This document shows, one piece after another, positions 32,901 through 40,304 of a DNA stretch of 64,000 nucleotides (position 1 is its first letter; each line of letters starts with the position of its first letter). Below the pieces are notes generated by a model. That model ran no database searches and was not told the origin of the DNA. It saw nothing but the letters and a program-made list of their open reading frames with translations. Source of the stretch: Nitrospirota bacterium (GTDB taxonomy: Bacteria; JACPQY01); the NCBI GenBank assembly GCA_016190245.1, contig JACPQY010000063.1:1-64000 (forward strand), read 5' to 3'. Made by a program: the position numbers and the translations under genes.

Positions 32901-33657
32901 AGTCGTCCACGAAGATCGGGAAGTCAAAAGGGGACATGAAGGTCATCGTGAAGACCACGTCGCATGTCTCCGGATCCACGCTGGTGTCGCATCCGGTCGG
33001 TCCCGGCGGCACCCGGCAGACCTCGACCGTGAGACCCATGTCCAGGATGGTGCGCTCGATATTGCCTTCCTCCGGGTCCAGCGGCAGAGCGGGGTCCTTC
33101 GGAATGCGAACATCCACGGAGTTCCGGACCCGATAGGTGCCGGTGGAGTAGTTGTCCGCGTTCACGTCGCAGCGGATGAGAAAACCCTTGCCGATATTCT
33201 CCGTTGAGCCATCGGCGGCGATCTTCACGGTCAGGTCGGTGAACACCTCCCCGCTCCCCTGCGTCACCATCTGGGCCCAGTAGTCATCCTTCGTGGGGTC
33301 GTCCCCTTTGATGTAAGCCAGGGCCGACTCGTAACCCGTCACTTGGATTCCCCCCGTGAGTTCGTGCGTGGCGATGAACTGGCTGTAGAGGCGGCTGACC
33401 GTGCTGTACAGGATCTGTTTTTGGTCCATGGTCTTGGCCTGATTGGCCACGGCCCTCGACCACTGAACGGCCTCCCCGCCCACCGCGGCGATCATCGCGC
33501 TGGCCACGACGATCAGGAGCATGGCAAGGACGAGGGCGATGCCGCGGCGGCCTCGCAGGCGGTGAAGCGTGAAGGGTGAAGAGTGAAGCGAAAGGCGGGA
33601 ATCCGGAGCGGCCGGCGCGCTGTGCGATGGAGAGGCGAGAGGCGGGTGCGTGCCCAT
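29992..33657 (-). CDS. Giant PilX-like minor pilin/adhesin with Cys-rich and Ca-binding-like segments
   Basis: The protein has 1,221 residues. After an unusual 38-residue leader comes GRRGIALVLAMLLIVV, the PilX-type N-terminal helix, so it should enter the type IV pilus or a pseudopilus. Normal PilX proteins are far shorter. Residues about 519-582 hold 14 Cys in roughly 60 residues. EF-hand-like Asp-rich loops occur near residues 406-418 (DDNGNTTIDSTE) and 782-792 (DVNVDGYIGD). The size suggests that it fills the role of both PilX and a PilY1-like tip adhesin; I see no separate PilY1. The ATG lies 3 bases after the PilW-like stop. Part of the leader is encoded by a 7-bp tandem repeat. Confidence 0.75.
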   Translation of the reverse strand: MGTHPPLASPSHSAPAAPDSRLSLHSSPFTLHRLRGRRGIALVLAMLLIVVASAMIAAVGGEAVQWSRAVANQAKTMDQKQILYSTVSRLYSQFIATHELTGGIQVTGYESALAYIKGDDPTKDDYWAQMVTQGSGEVFTDLTVKIAADGSTENIGKGFLIRCDVNADNYSTGTYRVRNSVDVRIPKDPALPLDPEEGNIERTILDMGLTVEVCRVPPGPTGCDTSVDPETCDVVFTMTFMSPFDFPIFVDDYLNWGPAGSVNIAAGTMEIDEGFAYFGKGAYDPNDIIDIDDVFYTPKEQDVQCPAAGSNANCVLDKEGGDPDVHGGDWPEVLNNTAQHDIDNHTLRIPFPEACKFLPGEEPPGNTGRECYKPFADRMNCIDNCKDPPGCTIKFDEGGADGKLSCSWDDNGNTTIDSTEPYTDDTDVSAIGAGWAWTAVYPTYTPPTGTLTDSDASAVPNIVLGCNVDEWATMALNLTEILPPPLNICWATDDGVATGTNVLKDVIINGNLDLSGRADECVCLWGGWNCQGVGIGNCVCEPCTDCGADGCELDCSPVTECCWVPCFWSCGKTAYCGFEIDGTVVVKGNATFRNRFYLRPGAKLYVMGDMEILDANLSDRLGSFFLALLITEGEMMLLDVSSRKFGVWTKENSTIYVRGDAFIKGADIGTATEFTLGVVNELCSVLDWILDLFGLSCPTPAPLLLLGPRPDFGGETNVAGTILDDSLILVRGLRPTIRDTNTNGQLADENVTASENNDTGGYDRGPFDCASPDDSGFSCDGQMDVNVDGYIGDPDTDPHKSTWHGIRHYDWRTDDLNDLVVKAGGLTRVDLHEGRDPDASAAYSNPSKRGDLCCHAPCDKGTGTTTPYDFADDSALSLSTAINMTPIEVPSEPGHVHYHAFDEDPGNNNCDDSNACAAISEPAANANCQANYQDRYAEQFFAESNNTRFAYWDGTSWVNAANLQGGCDTDPHDEDYWGYTQPVFKGHADLELWSYGAPCVVGMPWQNAMINGTVFSMGSFATNQTVVGLGNIVSMGPQVYPEHLTSLLVDTTDICDDGYSFTKDEDHSFNVISGTDLFSAQGLGLESFLCGTTDWNGVCAFALTLFCWNTGLFDGNPNYGVVYSNGKAGYEESNFLDANAIVNNGNVMVRHVVAPEEVWDWLDPFCQFFGFSCAITMQPCWKINTQLCQGKMCRYDDKLKQLGFPVHQLTQLVSVVFNSPM
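33562..33589. repeat. Heptamer tandem repeat in the PilX-like leader
   Basis: Four 7-bp units (GTGAAGC, GTGAAGG, GTGAAGA, GTGAAGC on the plus strand) lie inside the coding sequence just before the membrane helix of the giant PilX-like protein. Confidence 0.8.
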
Positions 33658-33660
33658 GAC

Positions 33661-34533
33661 TCAATACGGCCTCGAATACGTCGAGGTCCCCGAGGGACCT
33701 GCAATGCTCTGCATGAGCACCTCGGAGGCCGAGAAGGTCTGGTAGAACCAGTCGGCGGCCGTCGCGGCATTGCACCCGTTTTTCAGGCAGGTACGCGCCG
33801 TGATCACGAGCTGAACCCGCTTGAGCGTGATGCTCCCGCAGGTTCCGGGCATGTTCTGATCGTCGTAGCAGATGAACTGGATGTCCGCGAACTGGACCGT
33901 CCCGTTCTGGACGGTTCCGCTCTCCCGCAGGTCCCCCCGACACCAGGAGTCGCCCGTGAGTGGGGCGCAATTCGCGCCCGTATCGCACTGTGCAGCGTAG
34001 CCCGCGCCCTTTCCGCGCGAGAGGCACCATGTATTCCCCGAAGCCGTCTCACCGCCCACCCAGTATTTGTCCTGACTGGTAACCGTGTGGAACGTGCCCG
34101 TGTCGCCCGCTTGCCCCGCCGTCTGCGTGGCCGTCAGCGTCAACCCGAGCAGACGGCAAGGCGACCCGCCGCAGGAGGCGACGTCCACTGCGGCCGCCCC
34201 GCCCGACAGGCCCGTCATGGCCGCACGGAGCCACGAAGTGACCTGATCGCCGTACAAACCCACGGTCATCTGGTTGCGGCGGACTGCATTCTGGGCGGAG
34301 TAGGAGCTGACGAAACTGGTGTACAGGCCCAGCGTGCCGGCCGCGACCACGCCCATGATCCCCATGACGACCAGCAATTCGACCAGGGACATGCCACGGG
34401 AGGAATCGCGCGCCGCGAGTCCGCCATCGGGCGCAGAGCCGGGAGCCGAGAAACGAGAACCGAGAACGGAGAACACGGAACAGCGGGAAGGGCGGGGCTC
34501 ATGACTCATGACACATGACTCATGGCTCACCAT
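33661..34533 (-). CDS. pilW: PilW-like minor pilin
   Basis: The protein has 290 residues. The type III prepilin signal RG-MSLVELLVVMGIMGVV, with Glu at position 5 of the mature protein, marks a substrate of the prepilin peptidase. The leader is very long (about 47 residues) and is encoded largely by 7-bp tandem repeats. The mature part has several Cys and matches PilW in its place between PilV-like and PilX-like genes. The ATG overlaps the PilV-like stop codon (TGATG), a translational-coupling arrangement; an in-frame ATG eight codons later (about 34509) is an alternative start. Confidence 0.75.
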   Translation of the reverse strand: MVSHESCVMSHEPRPSRCSVFSVLGSRFSAPGSAPDGGLAARDSSRGMSLVELLVVMGIMGVVAAGTLGLYTSFVSSYSAQNAVRRNQMTVGLYGDQVTSWLRAAMTGLSGGAAAVDVASCGGSPCRLLGLTLTATQTAGQAGDTGTFHTVTSQDKYWVGGETASGNTWCLSRGKGAGYAAQCDTGANCAPLTGDSWCRGDLRESGTVQNGTVQFADIQFICYDDQNMPGTCGSITLKRVQLVITARTCLKNGCNAATAADWFYQTFSASEVLMQSIAGPSGTSTYSRPY

Positions 34534-34534
34534 C
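34446..34534. repeat. Two heptamer tandem repeats in the PilW-like leader
   Basis: Block 1 (34446-34480) reads CCGAGAA, ACGAGAA, CCGAGAA, CGGAGAA, CACGGAA. Block 2 (34500-34534) reads CATGACT, CATGACA, CATGACT, CATGGCT, CACCATC. Both have exact 7-bp spacing but different sequence. The pilW start codon and the pilV stop lie inside block 2. Confidence 0.85.
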
Positions 34535-35393
34535 AGCATCCCACCCTGATGCTCCGAGTGATGCTGACCTCCTGGCCACGCTCCATCCACCTGAGCTTGA
34601 TGCTCACATTCTTCATCAGCACATCCGTCAGCAACCCCGCGCACTCAATGCCGGCGCCCTTCTGGACGCTCCCGATACCCGCCATGTCATCCCTGATGTC
34701 CGTGATGGTCCACTCGATCCGGTACACGGTTGGATCGTCATCCGCGGGATCGGGATCGAAACAGGTGGTAGTGAGCTGGGGGCTGGAGGGGCAAGGGAAC
34801 GAGTCGCTCCCGTTCTTGATGTTCTCCACGTTGCCCGTGTTCCTGTTGTAGAACTTGAAGAGACAGTTCTGGGTGCTCGGGTTCACATTGGTGCAGTTCT
34901 GACCCGTGTTGTCCACCCGGGGGTTCAAGGTCTTAGTGCCCGTCTGGGAAAAGAAGTTGTCCACGATAGGCACGCCCGCCTCCCCATAGAGACCGACGCC
35001 GGACTGTGCCGCGATGTAGCCCATGCGTACCTGGTTGAGGAGCTCTTCCATGATGTGGTTGCCCTCACTGAGGTGGAAGGCGCGGTGGATGGACTGTTGG
35101 ACGTTCACCATCGCGCCGGCCGTAGCCGCCAAGCCGATGGCCAAGATAGACATCGCCACGAGGAGTTCAATGAGAGTGGCGCCAGGGGAGCGGGAGTCGG
35201 CAGGCGCCCATTGGGCGGATAGGCGCGAGGCGGAACCCAAGGGTCGGGATGCTCGCCCTTCAACTGCGGCCATCGTGGCCGCTCTTGGCATGGCGAGTAC
35301 CGCCTGCCTGCCGCGGCTCGGCGCAGGCACGGCGCCGTCCATGGCTGGGTCGGAAGCCGGATGCCTCGGAAAAAGATCCATCACAATGGGCAT
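34533..35393 (-). CDS. pilV: PilV-like minor pilin
   Basis: The prepilin motif PG-ATLIELLVAMSILAIG, with Glu5, precedes a mature domain with several Cys. The start is unresolved. The frame is open to 35468; ATGs at 35393, 35381, 35291 and 35273 are all possible. The ATG at 35273 would give a 31-residue leader, close to the 32-residue leaders of the two PilA genes, and has AAGAGCGG upstream. The stop overlaps the PilW-like start by one base. Together with the pilin gene at 35525 it heads the minor-pilin operon. Confidence 0.75.
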   Translation of the reverse strand: MPIVMDLFPRHPASDPAMDGAVPAPSRGRQAVLAMPRAATMAAVEGRASRPLGSASRLSAQWAPADSRSPGATLIELLVAMSILAIGLAATAGAMVNVQQSIHRAFHLSEGNHIMEELLNQVRMGYIAAQSGVGLYGEAGVPIVDNFFSQTGTKTLNPRVDNTGQNCTNVNPSTQNCLFKFYNRNTGNVENIKNGSDSFPCPSSPQLTTTCFDPDPADDDPTVYRIEWTITDIRDDMAGIGSVQKGAGIECAGLLTDVLMKNVSIKLRWMERGQEVSITRSIRVGC

Positions 35394-35396
35394 ATT

Positions 35397-35412
35397 CTCA
35401 AGAAGCGTGCCA
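35397..35412 (-). promoter_or_regulatory. Sigma-54-like element before the minor-pilin operon
   Basis: On the minus strand TGGCACG-CTTC-TTGAG matches the sigma-54 consensus TGGCACG-N4-TTGCW except for A in place of the conserved C at -12. Pilin genes are often sigma-54 dependent. If used, transcription would begin near 35385, favouring the downstream PilV start codons. Confidence 0.35.
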
Positions 35413-35524
35413 GATTGTCGAGGCCCCACCTCAAAAATCACAACACTACAATACGATAGAGACCCCACCCTGACTGGATCAGCCCGCCTGGAAAAGGATT
35501 GCTAGTTTGGACTAAAAAGTTCCG

Positions 35525-36016
35525 TCAGAAACAGGGGTTGTTCGCCACCGGGGGGCAGGTGCAAGTGTTGTTCGGCGGGATACACTGATTCGGAGTCGGA
35601 CACACGTTGTTCGTGCAATTAAGTGCCGCAGGCGAAGATTGCCCGGAGGAGGCATTGTAGATCGCGCTGCCGTTCTGGTGAGCGAACCGCGCGGACCAAC
35701 CATTGACATTGACGGCGTAGTTCGTGAGTGTCGTCCAGTTCGGGGGGGAGAAGGAAAGCATGAAACCACGCTGGCAGAGCAAGTTGCACATCTGAGCATT
35801 GCTGGGAATGTAGCCGAGGGTTTCCGAGAAGTAGGACTCTTGCGCCACGGAGAACTTGATCGCATCGGACAAGGCCACGGAGTTCCGCGCGCGGGCCTTG
35901 TATCCGATGTAGTTGGGGACGGCAACTGCGACGAGAACCCCCATGATGGCCACCACGGTCAGCAACTCGATCAGGCTGAACCCCCGTCTTCCGCCCACGA
36001 TGGCAAGATACACCAC
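35525..36016 (-). CDS. Type IV pilin, PilA-like, with Cys-rich C-terminus
   Basis: The protein has about 163 residues. A 12-residue leader ends GGRRG before FSLIELLTVVAIMGVLVAVAVPNY, a canonical prepilin with Glu5. The C-terminal tail is rich in Cys, Pro and Asn (CPTPNQCIPPNNTCTCPP), unlike the other pilins here. The GTG at 36016 is preferred; the frame is open to 36109, but that extension runs into the repeat at 36078-36133. No clear Shine-Dalgarno is seen. The gene heads the pilV-pilW-pilX-like cluster, separated by about 130 bp that include the sigma-54-like site. Confidence 0.75.
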   Translation of the reverse strand: MVYLAIVGGRRGFSLIELLTVVAIMGVLVAVAVPNYIGYKARARNSVALSDAIKFSVAQESYFSETLGYIPSNAQMCNLLCQRGFMLSFSPPNWTTLTNYAVNVNGWSARFAHQNGSAIYNASSGQSSPAALNCTNNVCPTPNQCIPPNNTCTCPPVANNPCF

Positions 36017-36077
36017 GTGCGTTTTTGATGCAAGTATCCCGGCGAGAGCCCAAGTCGGTTGATCGCAACCCTCCGGT

Positions 36078-36234
36078 GTAGGGGCGCATTCTTCTGCGTC
36101 CGGAAACACGGACCGATCAGAATCGGTCCCTACGAAACAGACACTCCAAAGAACTCCCGTAGGGGCGCATTCTCATGCGTCCGGAAAGCCGGACCGAGGG
36201 CGTGAAACGCCCCGCGGTCGGAATCGGTGCCTAT
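36078..36234. repeat. Pair of GTAG-hairpin elements in tandem
   Basis: Element 1 (36078-36133) runs from GTAGGGGCGCATTC to CGGTCCCTAC. Element 2 (36159-36234) starts with the same GTAGGGGCGCATTC and ends CGGTGCCTAT. Both contain a CGCAT/ATGCG-type hairpin followed by GTCCGGAAA. They fill most of the gap between the divergent pilin and membrane-protein genes. Confidence 0.75.
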
Positions 36235-36269
36235 GAAGACGTGGGATCCGTGGCGGAGGGAAGAAAAGG

Positions 36270-38630
36270 TTGCGGGGACCGGGCACGCGGCATAGACTCT
36301 CACGTTTCGTGGAACCCCGATCCCCTGCCACGCCGTCCTCCGCCTGGCTTGCGCTGACCGGCATCAATCTCCTCATGCTGGTCTTCGGAGTCCAGGGCCT
36401 TCACTCGGGCGATTCGGATACATTCTACCACCTTGCGGGGGGCCGCTGGATGTTCGAGCACCGGGCCGTCCTCGATCGCGAGGTCTTCTCGTTCACGATC
36501 CCGGACCGGCCGTGGCTCAACTACTACTGGCTCTTCGAGGCGCTCCTCTACGGCCTGCACCGCCTCGGCGGCTACCCGGCCGTGATCGGGCTTCGCGCGG
36601 CCGTCCTCGTCGCCCTCTCCACCTCGCTTTTCCTCCTCACCTGGCGGCTCACGCACCGGAGGCTGGGCCTGACCGTCACTTTCACGCTCCTCGCTCTTGG
36701 CCTCGTGATGCCCCGTTCGCTCAACATCCGGCCGCATCTTTTCTCCTACCTGTTTCTTGCCGTCACCTTGCTCTCCCTGGAGTGGATGCGCGGCGGACCC
36801 CGGCGTTTCCCCTGGTGGCTCGTGCCGCTGTGCGCCCTCTGGGCCAACCTGCACGGTGTGGAATACCCCGTCGCCCTCGCGGTCATGGCCTTCGCGGCCG
36901 CGGATGCCCTCCGACCCGTCGCCCGCGAGCAGGTGGCCGATCTCGTCCGACGATGGGACATCATGCGCTGGGTGGCGCTCCCCGCCGCCTGCGCCCTCGC
37001 CCTGGCCGCCAACCCCTTCGGCCTCTCCGTCTTCGAAGCGCCGCGGATTGCCACACGCCGGGAGGTCATGTCCTACATCGGCGAGATGGCGGGTATCCCT
37101 TGGTCCGGCCTCTTCAAGCTCGACCCGGCCGCTTCCGTTTTCGCCCTCTCCACCATCCATATCGCCCTGCTGCTTGCGCTGGTCGCCCTCCCCGCCTGGT
37201 GGCGCGCCCGGGACCTCAGGGCGCTCGTCACGGTCCCGTTTGCTCTCCTCATGGTTCACGACAAGGTCCGCTTCGTGGCGGAGTTCGGTGTCATCGCGGT
37301 GCCCTTCATCGCCTCGGGCTGGGCCGCTCTCCGGCCCGGCCACGCCGCCCTCCGGTTCCTCACCCCGCTGGTTTTCCTCTACCTCACCGTCGGCTACGCC
37401 GCGCCCATAGGGGAACAGTTCCATGCCGGGGCCTACGAGATGGTGGACAGGTACGCGTATCCCCTGGGCGCCGTTCGCGCCATCCAGCAGGCCAAGATCA
37501 CCGGCAACCTCCTGTGCAACCCCACCTATGCAGGCTACATCAGTTGGATACTTCACCCGGAGGTGAAGACCTCGATGGACATGCGCACCCCCGAGCCCTT
37601 TGACGCGCAAACCTACTGGATGGTCCGGTCGGTCGGCGGCTCCATCCCCCTCGAGAAATTCCGCGAACGCTGGCCCGTTGACATGATGCTCCTCAACCGC
37701 GGTTCGTCGATGGCCGCCAAGCTTGCCGCGGAGGAGAAGCCCGAGTACGTTTTTCTGTACGCCGATCCGTCCTATGACCTGTTCGTGAGGCGCGATCGCA
37801 TCGAAAACCGCCCCGACCTCGTACCACTCAAGGTCATGAAACCCTACGAGGACCCGGCGGAAAACATCAAGAAACTCAGCAAGGAGGAGCGGGACCTCCT
37901 GGAGCGGGAGCTGGCGTCGCTCCTCGCGAGTTGGGATGAGAACACCCTCGCCCATCTCTGGCGAAATCTCCTGTTACTCCAATCAGACCGGCCGCAGGAG
38001 GCGCTGACGCTCTCGCTCGACCTCGAGAAGCGATTCCCCCGCGAGGCCACGTATCCCTACCACACCGGCCTGGCCCACCTCGACCTGGAGGACACCGCCG
38101 GCGCGATCGAGGACTTCGAGCGGGCCGTGCGAATAACCCCGCACTACCTGCCGCCCTATCCCGCGCTGGCCGATGCTCTCTACAAGCGCGGGGAATACGA
38201 CCGCGGGCTCCGGGTGATGGGGCGATACCTGCCTCGAAAAGCCTTCGACCTGAACGGCAAGGAGTACTTCCTGCTCGGGAACCTGCGCTACCGCCGGGGG
38301 ACGTTGGAGGGGGCGGCCGACGCGTTCGAAAGGGCGCTCTGGCTGGTGGATGAGAAGGATGAGCTGCGCGCCTGGGTCGAGAACAACCTCGGGGGGATCT
38401 ACGTGGATCTGGGCGAGCCCGAGCGGGCCCTCCGGCTGCTGGAGACCGCGTCGGGGAGGGTGTCACCCTTCCCCGAGGCCGATTTCAACAAGGCCCGCGC
38501 CTTGGCCGGGCTGGGCCGATGGGACGAAGCACGCGTCCTGCTCGAAGGTCTCCTCGCGGGGGAGGGAGTAAACGAAGAGCTCCAGGAGAAAGCAAAAGCG
38601 GAGTTGGGGCGGGGGCCAGGGGGACCCTGA
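36270..38630 (+). CDS. GT-C-like membrane protein with C-terminal TPR repeats
   Basis: The protein has 786 residues. Around ten helices (about residues 25-395) include a first periplasmic loop with SGDSDTFYHLAGGRWMFEH and REVFSFTIPDRPWLNYYWL, typical of membrane glycosyltransferase-like proteins. A soluble domain follows, then at least four TPR-like helical repeats (about 560-770; AIEDFERAVRITPHYLPPYP). The layout resembles membrane oligosaccharyl- or glycosyltransferases with TPR tails. The substrate is unknown; its place between two pilin loci makes pilin modification a reasonable guess. The TTG at 36270 has GGAGG at 36255-36259; a GTG at 36309 is an alternative. Confidence 0.7.
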   Translation: MRGPGTRHRLSRFVEPRSPATPSSAWLALTGINLLMLVFGVQGLHSGDSDTFYHLAGGRWMFEHRAVLDREVFSFTIPDRPWLNYYWLFEALLYGLHRLGGYPAVIGLRAAVLVALSTSLFLLTWRLTHRRLGLTVTFTLLALGLVMPRSLNIRPHLFSYLFLAVTLLSLEWMRGGPRRFPWWLVPLCALWANLHGVEYPVALAVMAFAAADALRPVAREQVADLVRRWDIMRWVALPAACALALAANPFGLSVFEAPRIATRREVMSYIGEMAGIPWSGLFKLDPAASVFALSTIHIALLLALVALPAWWRARDLRALVTVPFALLMVHDKVRFVAEFGVIAVPFIASGWAALRPGHAALRFLTPLVFLYLTVGYAAPIGEQFHAGAYEMVDRYAYPLGAVRAIQQAKITGNLLCNPTYAGYISWILHPEVKTSMDMRTPEPFDAQTYWMVRSVGGSIPLEKFRERWPVDMMLLNRGSSMAAKLAAEEKPEYVFLYADPSYDLFVRRDRIENRPDLVPLKVMKPYEDPAENIKKLSKEERDLLERELASLLASWDENTLAHLWRNLLLLQSDRPQEALTLSLDLEKRFPREATYPYHTGLAHLDLEDTAGAIEDFERAVRITPHYLPPYPALADALYKRGEYDRGLRVMGRYLPRKAFDLNGKEYFLLGNLRYRRGTLEGAADAFERALWLVDEKDELRAWVENNLGGIYVDLGEPERALRLLETASGRVSPFPEADFNKARALAGLGRWDEARVLLEGLLAGEGVNEELQEKAKAELGRGPGGP

Positions 38631-38760
38631 GCCACCCGACAAGCGGAACGGTCCGCGAACGCGCCGGAGCGCTTGACAGCCTCGGAACCCTGTGCCAGCA
38701 TTTGCGATGAGAAGAAAGTCGGTCAGTTGGGAAACCCTATGCATTGGGGGAGGTGTTCAA

Positions 38761-39297
38761 ATGGAGTCGATGTGGGTGTTGGGTAGTAAGGTTCGGGCGT
38801 CCGCTCTGAAGGCGCGGGCGCGGGTCTTCGAATCGGAGCGGCGGGCGAAGGCTGGGTTCACGTTGATCGAGCTGCTTGTGGTCGTCGCCATCCTGGGCAC
38901 GCTCATGGCCATCGCCATTCCGAACTACCTCGGCTACAAAGAGAGAGCGAGACGCAATGCCACCATCGGCAACGCCGACCAGGCGGTCAAGTGGGTCACC
39001 GGCTGCCTCGACGCCCAGCGCGAGCTGGCGCGGCTGGACTACACGTGCGACGGCGTCATCGACAGCTACGTGGCGACGAATTGCGTCACCGCCTATATCA
39101 ACGGCATCGATTGCGGCAACAACGTCAAGAACCCCTATAACTCGTCGCAAAACGCCTTCGCGTCGGCCAACAACAACGTTCCCGGCATCGTATCCATGGT
39201 GGGGAACGGCAACGTGGGGCCGGTCACGGTCGTTTGGACGTACAAGAACGACACCGGCGGCAACCAGACCGACGTAAGTTCGGCATCGGCCGACTAG
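38761..39297 (+). CDS. pilA: Type IV major pilin candidate, tandem copy 1
   Basis: The protein has 178 residues. The GGGGGAGGTG Shine-Dalgarno ending about 6 bases before the ATG fixes the start. A long 32-residue basic leader ends KAG before [24 protein letters not shown], with Glu5, giving a 146-residue mature pilin with four Cys (TGC, YTC, TNC and IDC). It is nearly identical to the copy at 39729-40265 through the mature region; the leaders differ more. TTGACA occurs at 38673, but no convincing -10 follows at the right distance. The open frame back to 38692 is not needed. Confidence 0.88.
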   Translation: MESMWVLGSKVRASALKARARVFESERRAKAGFTLIELLVVVAILGTLMAIAIPNYLGYKERARRNATIGNADQAVKWVTGCLDAQRELARLDYTCDGVIDSYVATNCVTAYINGIDCGNNVKNPYNSSQNAFASANNNVPGIVSMVGNGNVGPVTVVWTYKNDTGGNQTDVSSASAD

Positions 39298-39362
39298 CCT
39301 GACCCTCGCCCACTCTTTCGGCGCCCGGCCTCGATTGGAGGCGGGTGTGGGCGCGGCCCGTG

Positions 39363-39403
39363 CCGCAGGCGGCCGTCACTCAGGCTGTGCGGGCCGCCTG
39401 CGG
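39363..39403. terminator. Long GC hairpin downstream of pilA copy 1
   Basis: CCGCAGGCGGCC (39363-39374) and GGCCGCCTGCGG (39392-39403) form a perfect 12-bp stem with a 17-base loop, 66 bp after the stop. There is no T-run. It could stop or stabilise the abundant pilin transcript, or be another repeat remnant. Confidence 0.4.
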
Positions 39404-39494
39404 GCGGCAGGAGGCCCCTGCGCGGAGGAGTGAGTCTCGCGACCAAGGTGGTCCGGCGATTGACAACCCCTACACCAATGTGTCAAGGTGGGGA

Positions 39495-39678
39495 GGCTGT
39501 GGGGAGAAGTAGACAACTTGCATCATGGGGGGGTGCCTTCCCCCGTAGCGCCCGATTTTGCATCGGGCGAAAACCGTCCGGCGTAAAGCCGGACGCTGCG
39601 AAGATATTCACCGGATCGGTGCCCCCCCCCGCGAGGCGCAACACCTGTTGTCTACGGATTAAGGGCTGTGGGGAGAAG
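39495..39678. repeat. Insertion-like segment with terminal inverted repeats between the pilA copies
   Basis: The 15-bp direct repeat GGCTGTGGGGAGAAG occurs at 39495-39509 and 39664-39678. Just inside it lies the 9-bp inverted repeat GTAGACAAC (39509-39517) and GTTGTCTAC (39647-39655). The interior has two hairpins of the GTAG class, CGCCCGAT/ATCGGGCG at 39549-39569 and GTCCGGC/GCCGGAC near 39575-39594. The layout recalls a small non-autonomous insertion with duplicated target, but no transposase is present. The segment lies in the 430-bp gap between the pilin copies. Confidence 0.55.
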
Positions 39679-39728
39679 GGTCGGAAGGATGGTCGCCTGG
39701 TATGACTAGCACCGGGGGAGGTGATCGA

Positions 39729-40265
39729 ATGGGAGCGATGCGGGTGGTTGGCAGCGGAATTCGTCTATCAGCCCTGAAGGCACGGTGTCGGGTCTTCGAA
39801 TCGGGGCGGACGGGCAGGGGCGGCTTCACGTTGATCGAGTTGCTTGTGGTCGTCGCCATCCTGGGCACGCTCATGGCCATCGCCATTCCGAACTACCTCG
39901 GCTACAAAGAGAGAGCGAGACGCAATGCCACCATAGGGAACGCGGACCAAGCCTTGAAGTGGATCACCGGCTGCCTCGACGCCCAGCGCGAATTGGCACG
40001 TATCGACTACACGTGCGACGGCGTCATCGACAGCTACGTGGCGACGAATTGCGTCACCGCCTATATCAACGGCCTCGATTGCGGCAACAACGTCAAGAAC
40101 CCCTATAACTCGTCGCAAAACGCCTTCGCGTCGGCAAACAACAACGTCCCCGGCCTGGTCTCCTTTGTGGGGAACGGCAACGTGGGGCCGGTCACCATCG
40201 TTTGGACGTACAAGAACGACACGGGTGGCAATGAGACGAAAGTGAGCTCTGCGTCGGCCGACTGA
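39729..40265 (+). CDS. pilA: Type IV major pilin candidate, tandem copy 2
   Basis: The protein has 178 residues, the same length as copy 1, with a 32-residue leader ending RGG before [14 protein letters not shown]. The Shine-Dalgarno GGGGGAGGTG precedes the ATG at 39729 exactly as in copy 1. The mature sequence differs from copy 1 at only a handful of positions (for example ALKWITG for AVKWVTG, and GLVSFVG for GIVSMVG), and the same four Cys are kept. Recent duplication or ongoing gene conversion is implied. It is followed by the convergent SPOR gene. Confidence 0.88.
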   Translation: MGAMRVVGSGIRLSALKARCRVFESGRTGRGGFTLIELLVVVAILGTLMAIAIPNYLGYKERARRNATIGNADQALKWITGCLDAQRELARIDYTCDGVIDSYVATNCVTAYINGLDCGNNVKNPYNSSQNAFASANNNVPGLVSFVGNGNVGPVTIVWTYKNDTGGNETKVSSASAD

Positions 40266-40304
40266 ACTGACTGCGGCAGACCTGCGGGCGCAGTCGCAGG
40301 GTTT

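Noticed and set aside
33562-34534. CRISPR array
   Set aside because: Units are 7 bp with no spacers, and no cas genes occur in the window.
38673-38701. Sigma-70 promoter for pilA copy 1
   Set aside because: TTGACA is present, but the hexamer at the -10 distance matches poorly.
39363-39403. Classical Rho-independent terminator
   Set aside because: The stem is good, but no T-run follows, so it is listed at low confidence only.
39495-39678. Complete insertion sequence
   Set aside because: The segment is under 200 bp and has no transposase frame; it is kept only as an insertion-like repeat.
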